Shown piece after piece: positions 29,537-39,144 of a DNA stretch of 64,000 bases. The DNA comes from Brettanomyces bruxellensis. Taxonomy: Eukaryota; Ascomycota; Pichiomycetes; Pichiales; Pichiaceae. The stretch lies in assembly GCF_011074885.1 (NCBI RefSeq), contig NC_054689.1, positions 496,001-560,000 of the forward strand, given 5' to 3'. The position numbers and the translations under genes were made by a program. The notes below the pieces were generated by a model. That model made no database searches and was not told the origin of the DNA. It saw only the letters and a program-made list of their open reading frames with translations. Positions within the stretch are counted from its first letter, which is position 1; the number at the start of each line of letters is the position of its first letter.

Positions 29537-30202
29537 ATGAATAGACTTTTTGGAACAAGGAGCAATGCTCCTAAGGCATCACTTAATGACGCGATGAAGA
29601 ATATCGATGAAAGAGTGTCTAGCTTGGACGTTAAGATATCTAAGCTTAACACAGAACTTACAACATATCAGCGGAAATTGTCACAAATGAGAGATGGTCC
29701 CGGAAAGAATTCTATAAAGAATAGAGCACTCAAAGTTCTTAGACAGCGAAAGCAACTTGAGGCACAAAAAGACCAGCTTATGTCACAATCATGGAATATT
29801 TCCCAGGCGCAAATGACGACAGACAATTTAAAGAACACCATGATAACAGTAGATGCAATGAAACGTACAAACAAAGAGCTTAGGCGGACGTATGGAAAAA
29901 TAGATGTGGATAAATTGGAGGATATGCAAGATGAAATGCTTGATTTAATAGACCAGTCAAATGAGATTCAGGATGCTTTAGGCAGGTCTTACGATGTTCC
30001 AGACGATATTTCCGAAGGCGAATTGGATGCCGAATTGGATGCTCTAGGGGAAGATGCTGAGGCAAATGAAGAAGCCGCAGGTGAGTCACTCCCAAGCTAT
30101 TTAACTGATTCTGCTCTTGCAAATGAGTCTGAGGAGCCTCCAAAGTTTGTTGATGAGCCAGAAACTGATGAGCAGGAAAAGAAAGAAATGGTTGCACAGT
30201 AA
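29537..30202 (+). CDS. VPS60: ESCRT-III-associated protein Vps60 (CHMP5)
   Basis: This 221-residue Snf7-family protein acts in late-endosome/multivesicular-body sorting with Vta1 and Vps4. The sequence begins MNRLFGTRSN and has a basic first half with predicted coiled coil (DVKISKLNTELTTYQRKL, then RKQLEAQKDQLM). The CHMP5-type block is SWNISQAQMTTDNLKNTM. An acidic C-terminal half (DELDA-like repeats) contains the Vta1/MIT-binding region. Length and the balance of basic N terminus and acidic C terminus match Vps60 rather than Snf7, Vps20 or Did4. Confidence 0.93.
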   Translation: MNRLFGTRSNAPKASLNDAMKNIDERVSSLDVKISKLNTELTTYQRKLSQMRDGPGKNSIKNRALKVLRQRKQLEAQKDQLMSQSWNISQAQMTTDNLKNTMITVDAMKRTNKELRRTYGKIDVDKLEDMQDEMLDLIDQSNEIQDALGRSYDVPDDISEGELDAELDALGEDAEANEEAAGESLPSYLTDSALANESEEPPKFVDEPETDEQEKKEMVAQ

Positions 30203-30324
30203 GAAATTGTTACATGAGAAGAAATATTACTTAACTTTAATCTATATTCAGGAATAATAGAAAAAATAAAGGGAAATTGGTCGTTAATGTACGTGACGTA
30301 TTCATGATCGACAGCACTTTTTTT

Positions 30325-31263
30325 TTACTTGATTCTTCTTATTGCCATCATATAATTACCCATATTTTGGACACCAGTGAAGAACCAACCAACTGCAGGG
30401 AAATATGCGCATCCCTTAACATCAACAACTTTGAATTTGTCCTTCAACTGATCCATGAATCCCTTGATTTCACTTTGCTTTATATATTTTGAGTATGTGT
30501 GCGTGCCAACGGGAACAATGTTTAGTATGTGCTCACCCATAAAGATGGTAGTAAACCAAGATATAAGGTCTCGATTTATCGTTGAGAGAAATAGATATCC
30601 GCCTGGTGCAACATGTGATAGTGCTTGCTTTAAAACTGTTGCAGGATAGTCCACATGCTCGAGTAACTCCATCATCGTCACTACATCAAACATTTCGGTC
30701 TTTGGAATATGTTCAAGGGACATCATTTTATACTCAAGCTTGTTCTCAAGTGACGGATCCAGCTTCATGTGCTTTTTTGCTACCTTAATAACATTTTTCG
30801 TCATGTCAATTCCTTTAACAGAAGAAACCATGGGTAATCTAGCCAAGCATTCACTTAATATTCCTCCTCCACAGCCAACATCCAAACATTTCAATTGTAG
30901 CTTTTGACTATTCAACCGCACGGAATCGTCAATTTCCTTCTGTATAGCTGATGATACGTCATCCGGAAGTAGATTGTTGAAACTCCATCCTGGAATAAAA
31001 ACCATCTTTTCAGGGTCTGTAATGTCTTTGTTCAATGGAATACTCGTTTTAATCGTTTTGTTAATGAAATCCATTCGGAGAAGATTCATTTTATGAAGAA
31101 TTCGTTGGGATCCGGTTTCATCCCACCAAGAAGAGGCTAAATCTGAAAAATGGGATGCTTCTGATGGGTTAATGGCAGTTGGGTCTTTTGGCTTAGCAGC
31201 AAGCACTTTCGATGATAAATGTAATGCCCGTTTCGAAATTACCTGAAGTTTTGTACTCAGCAT
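30325..31263 (-). CDS. COQ3: Ubiquinone biosynthesis O-methyltransferase, mitochondrial
   Basis: The frame extends to a TTG at 31278, but the first ATG is at 31263. That start gives 312 residues, the length of yeast Coq3. Residues 1-20 (MLSTKLQVISKRALHLSSK) are a typical mitochondrial presequence. The class I SAM-binding motif LDVGCGGGILSE lies near residues 125-136, and a post-motif VVTMMELLEHVDYP follows. Coq3 performs both O-methylations in coenzyme Q synthesis in the matrix-side CoQ synthome. It is convergent with VPS60 (about 120 bp between stops) and divergent from VPS72. Confidence 0.95.
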   Translation of the reverse strand: MLSTKLQVISKRALHLSSKVLAAKPKDPTAINPSEASHFSDLASSWWDETGSQRILHKMNLLRMDFINKTIKTSIPLNKDITDPEKMVFIPGWSFNNLLPDDVSSAIQKEIDDSVRLNSQKLQLKCLDVGCGGGILSECLARLPMVSSVKGIDMTKNVIKVAKKHMKLDPSLENKLEYKMMSLEHIPKTEMFDVVTMMELLEHVDYPATVLKQALSHVAPGGYLFLSTINRDLISWFTTIFMGEHILNIVPVGTHTYSKYIKQSEIKGFMDQLKDKFKVVDVKGCAYFPAVGWFFTGVQNMGNYMMAIRRIK

Positions 31264-31626
31264 GTTGAGAGCTCTCAATTAGGTTGTAAATGTTTGTAAT
31301 TGTTTTTGTGTGATGATGATTTCTGTTAGTACGGTAATACGAGCTAAATACAGCAAATATTTATTGTAGATAATCAGGATAAGTAAGGTTAGTATCGAGG
31401 AACGAAAGGAAACTAAAAAAAAAAAAAAAAAAGCATGAACTAAAGTTTATCGATAAAAGCACGTTGGTGTTTGATAACTTTACGAACGAAGTATTTATTT
31501 CTTGCCAGCACTATATTCATTAAAGAGGTTTCACAATAACTATATATAGTGTAATTTTCAGCCTTGATATGCATCTTTTTGGGGTTATCGTGTTTATAAG
31601 TTAGTCAGCACATTCTATTTCACATA
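31264..31626. other. Divergent promoter COQ3/VPS72 with poly(dA) tract
   Basis: The 363-bp shared promoter contains a run of 18 As (31415-31432), a nucleosome-excluding poly(dA:dT) tract typical of yeast divergent promoters. No gene lies inside. Confidence 0.6.
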
Positions 31627-33846
31627 ATGACTTCAGATTCCGATGTGGTTGACTCAAGCGAAGATGAGGAACAGTTTGAGAGTATTATCGCTCATAGGGA
31701 GAGACGTTCAAATGCAGGTACACGAATGAGAAGGCTGATAGATATGGAAAAGGCCGGAGAGGCAGAGTTGGAAATGGAAATGGAGGATGATGATAAAGAT
31801 GTTGATCTTCTTTTCCAGGAAGATGAGAATGATGAAGAATTTACTGAGGGCTCTGAAGAGGGGTCCATAGGAGGTTCCGAAGAAGAAGAAAATGGTGAGC
31901 AGAGGGAAGAAAGTGAAAGAGAAAGTGAACCAGAAGATAAGGATCTTGACGAGAATTTTAGTTCGGATACGGAGCTCAGTAGTTCAGGATCTGAATCCGA
32001 TGAAAGTGCCGGAGAAAGAGAATTGCAGGCAGAAGAGAAACTTAAAAAGAAGCAGAAACGAAAGAGAGCGCTTGAAATACCTTTGGAACCTTCAAAGAAA
32101 AAGCCGAAGGTGAAAAAGAGCAACATCGCACCGCCAGCAATTCCTAGGAGAAGAAAATATTCAACGAGAAAATCAACAGTCAAGAAAACAGAGGCAGTTA
32201 TGAAAAGATGGAAAGAGAGTCAGGAAAAGAAAAAGCACATGAAACCGGTTCACAAAGAAGTTTACGTTCCAAAGACATTGAAAGAAAGGTTAGAGGAAGC
32301 TAAGATCACTGAAAAGGAGAATACGCTTTCTCTTAATCAATATTTTGAAAGGGAGGAAGCCAGAAAAAGACGGCAGAAGGAACTTGCTGAAAGTAGGAAG
32401 CCTAAAATCAAGCAGTTCATTCGCTTTTACAGCAGTGCAGTGTATGTTACACCAAACGAAGAAGTAGAGAATATAGAGAAAGAGCGTTTAAGGCAGGAAA
32501 AGATAGAGGAGGAAAGAAATAAGAGGAAGAGGTCTGGCAGACGAAAAAGAAGAAAGACGCCAACTGTTGATTCGGCAGAAAAGAATAGCAATAAAGATAC
32601 TTCTCAAAATGTGGTTAAAATTCCAAGCAATGGTGATCAGAAAGATGCAACTCAGGGTGAAATCAACTCTGTGAGAAGCAATGTGAATCACAATTCTAAA
32701 TTTACAGAAGCAAGCACTGAAAATTCAAAACATGAAGGTAACCAAAGTGCTAGTAATAATGATATTATCGGTTCTGCCTCCAACTCTTCAAGAAATGCCA
32801 ATAAAGTCGCAGATACTAAACTTGCACCATCTGTAGAGCAGGATAAAGATAGCAGAATGGGAACTGAAAACACAGAACAAGTAAATAAAAGCATATTAAA
32901 GGAAAATGTTGTTGATGCTAAGGAAACTAAGACAGACGATGATACCAAAAAGTCAGATAGGGGAAACAGTGAGCGGACTGAGATAACGAATACTGGTACT
33001 GGCATTTCAAGTAGTAAGGAGAATATTCAAAGAAAACTTGGCTCGATACCAGGAATCAAGTCAGAAGTCACAATCGATGATAAACAGAAAGATAATTCGG
33101 ATTATAAACAGAAAACTGCCTTGGATGACAAGGTGGAAAGTAAAGCAGAAGTTAATTTGGTTGATAAGACAGATGCTAAATTAGAAATTAATCATGAAGG
33201 ACAGAAAGATACTTTGAACACATCTGGAGACAATAAGGAGACCCCGAAATTGATCTATGAGGGGCCATCTCAATATGTTGCTGTTAATTATGTGTCATTT
33301 GAGAAATTTTCAAGGAAGTTGACCGAAAAGGATATTAAAACGTCTTTATTCGGAAAGCAATCGACTTTGCCTGCAGAACGCAGAGATCCACACTTTACAA
33401 ATATTTGCACGATACGGCAGGATAACTCGACAGATCTTAGCATCAAGCGCCTCAAGGAAGATCGAGAAGCAAGCTTAAAGAGTATATTAAAGCTTCCACG
33501 TTTTGGGGAGAAGTACAAGGTTATAGAGGAGAAGAAGGAAGAAAAGCAAAAGGAGAAAGTGGAAGCCAACATCACAACACCTGCTCCTGTTGGGATTTAC
33601 TTACCAAATGGTAAAAAGAAGGAATGTCCAATCAGTGGTGAAAGTGCAACATACTATGATCCTGGAAGCGGTGTTCCATATAGTTCAGTGGAATGCTTCA
33701 AGATCTTGCAAAAAGTGGCTGCAGGTGAATATTACTGGGGACAAATTGATGACGGTGGGGTGAATTCCCAATTTAAGGGAGGAATCGGTTGCTACATGGG
33801 TGAAGTATCAGGACGTCACGCGAAGGGTGTTCCTAAAGGCTTTTGA
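31627..33846 (+). CDS. VPS72: SWR1-complex subunit Swc2/Vps72 (YL1 family)
   Basis: The 739-residue YL1 protein is the H2A.Z-H2B-binding subunit that guides the SWR1 complex to promoters. The acidic N terminus opens with a histone-binding segment (SIIAHRERRSNAGTRMRRLI, then long Glu/Asp runs to about residue 130). A conserved basic region with PAIPRRRKYSTRKS (about 174) and TLKERLEEA follows. The middle, about residues 300-550, is low-complexity Asn/Ser/Lys/Asp. The C-terminal YL1_C domain is seen as CPISGESATYYDPGSGVPYS and ends GRHAKGVPKGF. Its partner histone gene HTZ1 is in the same window at 63.7 kb. Confidence 0.93.
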   Translation: MTSDSDVVDSSEDEEQFESIIAHRERRSNAGTRMRRLIDMEKAGEAELEMEMEDDDKDVDLLFQEDENDEEFTEGSEEGSIGGSEEEENGEQREESERESEPEDKDLDENFSSDTELSSSGSESDESAGERELQAEEKLKKKQKRKRALEIPLEPSKKKPKVKKSNIAPPAIPRRRKYSTRKSTVKKTEAVMKRWKESQEKKKHMKPVHKEVYVPKTLKERLEEAKITEKENTLSLNQYFEREEARKRRQKELAESRKPKIKQFIRFYSSAVYVTPNEEVENIEKERLRQEKIEEERNKRKRSGRRKRRKTPTVDSAEKNSNKDTSQNVVKIPSNGDQKDATQGEINSVRSNVNHNSKFTEASTENSKHEGNQSASNNDIIGSASNSSRNANKVADTKLAPSVEQDKDSRMGTENTEQVNKSILKENVVDAKETKTDDDTKKSDRGNSERTEITNTGTGISSSKENIQRKLGSIPGIKSEVTIDDKQKDNSDYKQKTALDDKVESKAEVNLVDKTDAKLEINHEGQKDTLNTSGDNKETPKLIYEGPSQYVAVNYVSFEKFSRKLTEKDIKTSLFGKQSTLPAERRDPHFTNICTIRQDNSTDLSIKRLKEDREASLKSILKLPRFGEKYKVIEEKKEEKQKEKVEANITTPAPVGIYLPNGKKKECPISGESATYYDPGSGVPYSSVECFKILQKVAAGEYYWGQIDDGGVNSQFKGGIGCYMGEVSGRHAKGVPKGF

Positions 33847-33925
33847 TAAAAAAATTAAGTCTTTGTTTGGTATTTCATGTGTGTAAATCTATATAATTAT
33901 GGCCTAAATCTGTATTATAGTGTAA

Positions 33926-34375
33926 TTAATTGGCATTATGCATCAAAGTTTTTCTATGGTCTTCCAGAAGATCGGGCTGGAAGGATTTGAAAACGGTCAA
34001 AACCTCTGGAATAACGTATGTTCTTAAAAAATTTTTGTACTCCGGGTTTCCATTCTTGATCTGAAAGTGGTAGTCTTCATCTAGTTGATCGTGCTCGAAT
34101 TCCGGAAGAGAAATATCGAAAGTAGAATCTTCACCACCTTCTTTTTCCACCTTGACAACAAAATTGACCGCCAGCTCTATTAAGCATCTCACCCTCCCCT
34201 TTCTCTGTGTGATATCGCAGTCTCCGGTAATTGGTCCAACATTTGTTACTGTGGCTTTATAATCGTCCTTTTCTACTGTGACTTTAGACAAGTTATCGGT
34301 CAAATATTGTTTTGCCCAGGGTATGCAACTCTTCTCAACCCAGTGCCAGTTATTTGGATTCACGATAGTTGCCAT
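33926..34375 (-). CDS. HCH1: Hsp90 co-chaperone Hch1 (Aha1 N-domain only)
   Basis: The 149-residue protein corresponds to the N-terminal domain of Aha1 alone, as in yeast Hch1 (about 153 residues). It opens with the diagnostic NPNNWHWVEKSCIPWAKQYL and continues with GDCDITQRKGRVRCLIEL and FDISLPEFEHD. It ends before any AHSA1 C-terminal domain. In the family it binds the Hsp90 middle domain and modulates its ATPase. It converges on VPS72 with 79 bp between the stops. Confidence 0.92.
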   Translation of the reverse strand: MATIVNPNNWHWVEKSCIPWAKQYLTDNLSKVTVEKDDYKATVTNVGPITGDCDITQRKGRVRCLIELAVNFVVKVEKEGGEDSTFDISLPEFEHDQLDEDYHFQIKNGNPEYKNFLRTYVIPEVLTVFKSFQPDLLEDHRKTLMHNAN

Positions 34376-34772
34376 AATGACTATGTTCTTAATTTGTTTG
34401 ATTTATAATTTGTTCTCTACTTCTTAGGTGTAAAGAAAAGAATTGTTTGAGCGATGGTTGATAAGAAAGTTGCGATTGGAAAAAGTGCGACCCGATCTCA
34501 CATATATGTCCGAACATGCCGCGCGGTCGACTCAACTATGATAGATCTAGAAAAATCCATAGGTGAAAAAAATTGGAATCAGAACTACTATCTAAGGCAA
34601 ACAGTCTACAGTGAAAAAGTTCACAATCTATGTCATTAAATTTAAATCAGGACATGGCAATACATATCTAAGTATGAGACAGTACGCAACATTAATACAT
34701 AATCTAAAGATTACACAATCAAATGACAATTGTACACAAGCATCATTTCCCTAGCGATCACCAACTAGTTAT
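34376..34772. other. Intergenic region HCH1-HMF1
   Basis: 397 bp holding the HCH1 promoter and the HMF1 3' flank. A 61-codon plus frame is not convincing. Confidence 0.5.
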
Positions 34773-35162
34773 TCAAAGTTTGGCCTTTGGCTTGAATGCA
34801 ACGGCTTCGATCTCCACCAAAACCTTCTTATTTGGGAAATTGATACCAAAGCATGATCTTGCGGGTTTGTGGGGAAGAAACTTGGCATAGACAGTGTTCA
34901 TCCGGCCAATGTCCTCTGCCTTGTTAAGAAAAACAACAACCTTCAAAGTGTCTTGTAAAGACGAGCCAGCCGCTTTCAACACTTTTTCTAGGTTTTCCAA
35001 TGCCTTTTGTGTCTGTCTCTCAATTGAATTAGAATAAGTACCATCATCTTCACAGCCGAGAGTTCCCGATGCAAATATCAAATCTTTGTAAGACCATGCT
35101 GGAGAAAGCACTGGGTTAGGCTTCTGTCCGACCGATTCCCAAGTTATTTTCTCTGCCATCAT
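34773..35162 (-). CDS. HMF1: RidA/YjgF/UK114-family enamine/imine deaminase
   Basis: The frame begins at a TTG (35195), but ATGs at 35162 and 35159 give 129 or 128 residues, the length of cytosolic yeast Hmf1. The presequence seen in Mmf1 is absent. The RidA fold is shown by SYKDLIFASGTLG, a central QTQKALENLEKVLKAAGSSL helix, and the substrate-binding Arg in PARSCFGI. VLVEIEAVA is the C-terminal strand. RidA proteins hydrolyse reactive enamines and imines formed by PLP enzymes such as threonine dehydratase. Whether the protein also reaches mitochondria cannot be judged. Confidence 0.88.
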   Translation of the reverse strand: MMAEKITWESVGQKPNPVLSPAWSYKDLIFASGTLGCEDDGTYSNSIERQTQKALENLEKVLKAAGSSLQDTLKVVVFLNKAEDIGRMNTVYAKFLPHKPARSCFGINFPNKKVLVEIEAVAFKPKAKL

Positions 35163-36402
35163 AAACTTATTAGTTCCAAGTGGAAAATAGAACAATTAAT
35201 TATCTTATTAATTTTCCCCACAGTAATGAAAAAAGGCAGCGTTGTTTAACCGGACAACCGACCAGCGAACGATTCTTCCTTATCTATGAGCAGTAAATTT
35301 TTCCCAGAATAATTTTCTAATTTCAATTTATTTTTTTCCAAACCGTATCTTCCAAGCAAAAAATCATGCCAGTTTGTGCCCGATTATGACAAGGAGGAAA
35401 AAGTCCCCAGGACAGCTCAGCAAAATGCTGGTTAATCATTATTTGATTTATACTATGCAATATTCTGTGGAAAACGTAGAAAAGACAGCCGAGCAAATGC
35501 TAATTTGCTGCATTGATATCAAGTGCCACGTTGTAAATTCAAAAGAACGTACATGCTGTTCAAAAGTTAGGAATAGCTTTAGATCGGAACCGTTGTAACT
35601 TAATGAATATTCTATATTTACAAATCGTTGAAATCATATCTTCTTATTGTCTCCCCGCACTCCGTGTTTCTTCTGGTTTCGGCATGCAATTGTGCGAGGC
35701 CAGCAATTGAATTTGCGAAAAAAAGCGATTAATTTAATATTAGTAATGTGCCTCAGTCCGTCCCCAGATAGTTCTAATTCTCTCTCCACCAATTATATTA
35801 AATTGCCGGCCCTATCTACTCCTTACAATTTTGATCGAGCCCTATTTTAGCGCAACGGTGTCCTTAATTGTATTAAATTCTTACTTTTTTTGTTTTCCAT
35901 GCATGATCAATCTTCAAATGGTCGATATTGTAATAGATTGTACATTTTGTTAATTTAGTCTAACCATCCGACCAGCAACACTACAGTTGTCCTCAGAATT
36001 ATCCCACTGATCGGCAAGATACCTTTTTTCCCGTCTTCTCGCAACAGGGGAAAAAATAATGAGTCTCTTCCGCAGTTTTTCCGGCCTGTTTGAGAGAAGG
36101 ATCTTTTCAGCTCGTCATCGATTTTTTTAATTCTTCAATTAGCATTGTTAGTTATTTGGGGACAGCTCTTTGCCTTTAACACAATAGCAACGCTTCTAGC
36201 ACTTATTCCCTCTCAAATTTTTTCTCCGCAAATCCAATCACATATATAAAGACACATTAATTGAACCACCTACCCCGTGTGTTTTTTGCCTTATCGTTTG
36301 AAACCTTTTTGTATTTGATTCTTTTTCTTCTAGGTTCCCTGATTATTAATTAAAGAGCATCTTTTGATACATAAAGCTGCAAAACATTCACGATTTTTCA
36401 AG
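35163..36402. other. Intergenic region upstream of GND1
   Basis: 1.24 kb between divergent HMF1 and GND1. It includes a TATA box close to GND1 and pyrimidine-rich DNA just before the start codon (36290-36340). Short frames at 35374-35598 and 35647-35850 have no recognisable similarity. Confidence 0.5.
36243..36251 (+). promoter_or_regulatory. TATA box of GND1
   Basis: TATATAAAG lies about 150 bp before the GND1 start codon, fitting strong expression of a pentose-phosphate enzyme. Confidence 0.55.
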
Positions 36403-38529
36403 ATGCCAGAACAAAAGTAAGTTTATTACCGTTCTAATATGATCATTTCCTTTTGAATATCGCAATTTTAATCATGCCTTTAGTTTACTGTTTCATCATC
36501 AACGTTGTCTGTGTTTAGTTTTCGTATACAGCTGGGTCCGATACGTCCTATCATACTCCAGTGTATTTACAAATTAAGTATGCATGGTTTTCTTTGCATG
36601 TTTAATTAGGCATTTTGCCCACTTATCCACCCAGATATTCATTTCAAGCAAAGCATCGGTCAGTTTGTGGGTCAAATTGTAGAGATTTGGATTAACAAGA
36701 GGTTGAATATCAAGCCAATTATAATATAGAGTATTTTGCAAAATAATGACGTGCTTCAACTTAGCATTTCTCTGAAACTGAAAATTACTCCTGCTTGCTT
36801 TCTTGATCGCGAATCCAGCCTTTGACTGCACTCTGCAGAAATATAATAGCATTACAAATCACAGATGACTCGGACTTCCAACTTGCGGCAACAAAAAAAA
36901 TTAATAATAAAGAAAATGAAAAAAAAATCGGACTTCGAGGATATTTCACATAATTCTATGCGATGAGTGTTGTTATAACAGGACCAAGTAAGAAGGAAAC
37001 AATAGGTCACATTTTCCCCCATTCAAAAGGAACATGCACTAACATGAATCCTGCTACTTTTTAGAGCTGATATTGCCATGGTTGGATTGGCGGTGATGGG
37101 CCAAAACTTGGTTCTTAACATGGCTGACCACGGATTCACAGTTGCCTGCTTTAATCGGCATGTTGAGGTGGTTGACCAATTCGTGGCCGGACCCGCAAAA
37201 GGTAAAAGCATCATTGGTACACACAACCTAAAAGACATGGTTGCAACCTTGAAGAGACCTAGAAAGGTCATGCTGTTGATTAAGGCAGGAAAGCCTGTTG
37301 ACAGTGTGATTGGTCAGGTTCTTCCTCTGCTTGAAAAAGGTGATATCATCATTGACGGTGGTAACTCCCACTATCCAGATACCACACGTAGGTACGAGGA
37401 ATTGAAGGCCAAGGGTATTTTATTTGTTGGATCTGGTGTTTCTGGTGGTGAGGAAGGTGCTAGATATGGACCTTCTTTGATGCCAGGTGGTTCGGCCGAG
37501 GCTTGGCCTGAAATCAAGCCGATTTTCCAGGCTGTTGCAGCTAAAGCTGATGGTGAGCCATGTTGTGACTGGGTTGGACCTGCCGGAGCTGGTCACTACG
37601 TGAAAATGGTTCACAATGGTATCGAATACGGTGATATGCAGCTTATTTGCGAGTCTTACGATTTGATGAAGAGACTTGCCGGTATGACCGACAAGGAAAT
37701 CTCTGAGGTTATGGGCAGATGGAACAAAGGTGTGCTAGATTCTTTCCTTATCGAGATTACCAGAGATATCTTGAAGTACGATGACACAGACGGGACTCCG
37801 TTGGTGGAAAAAATTATGGATAAAGCCGGCCAGAAGGGAACTGGTAAGTGGACCGCAATTGATGCCTTGGATAAGGGCATGCCAGTTACTTTGATTGGAG
37901 AAGCTGTGTTTGCTAGATGTCTTTCGGCCTTGAAGGATGAAAGAATCAGAGCATCGAAAGTGTTGACTGGCCCTGCAATTGAGCCTGTTCCAAAATCCGA
38001 GAGAAGTGCTTTCATTGATGACTTGGAACAAGCTCTTTATGCTTCCAAGATTATCTCGTATGCCCAGGGATTCATGTTGATTAGAGAGGCTGCAAATGAG
38101 TTCAACTGGAAGCTGAACTTCCCATCCATTGCTCTTATGTGGAGAGGAGGTTGTATCATCAGATCTGTTTTCTTAGGAGAAATTACGAAGGCTTTCAGAG
38201 AAAACAGTGATCTTGAAAACCTTCTTTTCCATCCATTCTTCAAGTCTGCTGTCGTTCAAGCCCAGGCTGGATGGAGAAAGACTGTTGCTAGAGCTGTCAC
38301 AAACGGTATTCCAACGCCTGCCTATTCCACCGCTCTTGCTTTCTATGATGGATACAGATCAGAAAGACTTCCAGCAAATCTTTTGCAGGCACAGAGAGAT
38401 TACTTTGGTGCTCACACCTTCCAGATATTGCCTGAATGTGCAGATGACAAGAAGAAGCCAAACTCCAACATTCACATTAATTGGACTGGAAAGGGAGGAA
38501 ATGTCTCTGCTACTACATATGACGCATGA
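36403..38529 (+). CDS. GND1: 6-phosphogluconate dehydrogenase, spliced: join(36403..36416, 37065..38529)
   Basis: Oxidative decarboxylation of 6-phosphogluconate to ribulose-5-phosphate, making NADPH in the cytosol. Exon 1 is only 14 bases (ATGCCAGAACAAAA) before GTAAGT. Exon 2 starts after TTTTTAG and continues as KADIAMVGLAVMGQNLVLNM, giving 492 residues. The NADP-binding loop is GLAVMGQN. The substrate signature is VGSGVSGGEEGARYGPSLMP, and the catalytic Lys lies in YVKMVHNGIEYGDMQ. CTG codons fall at conserved leucines (VMLLIKAG, VLPLLEKG), which argues for the standard genetic code. Without the splice the frame would begin at an internal Met and lose the N-terminal strand. Confidence 0.96.
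36417..37064 (+). other. GND1 intron (648 bp)
   Basis: The donor is GTAAGT at 36417-36422. The branch site is CACTAAC at 37037-37043, and the acceptor TTTTTAG ends at 37064, 21 bases after the branch site. Splicing restores the conserved N terminus of GND1. A 92-codon open frame on the opposite strand (36574-36852) lies inside the intron and matches nothing I recognise. Confidence 0.92.
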
Positions 38530-39144
38530 TTAAAGAAGATGCTTTGACAAAGTTGTGGCCATTTCTTCTTTTTCATCTTTTGCAATTACGATTTCTTTTT
38601 TTTTCTTTAATTTTATTTTTACACGTTTCGACCATACTGAATTCCTGTAACTATGATCCTTCGATTCCAATTATTGCTGCTGGAGTAATTGTAGATGGTA
38701 TTTGTGTTGACGTAAGAAGCGTGTGAGAAAGGATAAAATAAAAAATAGGAGAACTATTATGATAAAAAGAAAATAAATGAATAAATAAAAATAAAAAAAT
38801 AAAAAAAAATAAAAAATAGAAAGGTAGCAAAAAAGTAAATAACCGAGAACCGATTCCACGTTTGAATTACATTTAAGTACGCACACCTTTGTCATTTCAA
38901 GATATCAAGTGATTTACTTCTTCTGGCATTGAATATTTCTCTTAATAAGTAAATAGTGATAGTGTTTCTCTAGTGTGATTGCGAGTTTTTTCTTAAAGAA
39001 CTAGCATTGTTTAAAGCACTTCTTTTGAATCGGAGCACATTTTTCCACATAAAAACAACCAAGCGAAAGCGATCCAGATTTTTTTCTTTCCTTCAATCTT
39101 ATCCAGTTGTTTTATGAAGATATAGAACACAAACAAGTATACAA
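38530..39144. other. Intergenic region GND1-SPP41
   Basis: 615 bp with T-rich GND1 3' sequence and a purine-rich A/T microsatellite-like stretch (38758-38820, AAATAAA-type units). No gene is seen. Confidence 0.5.
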
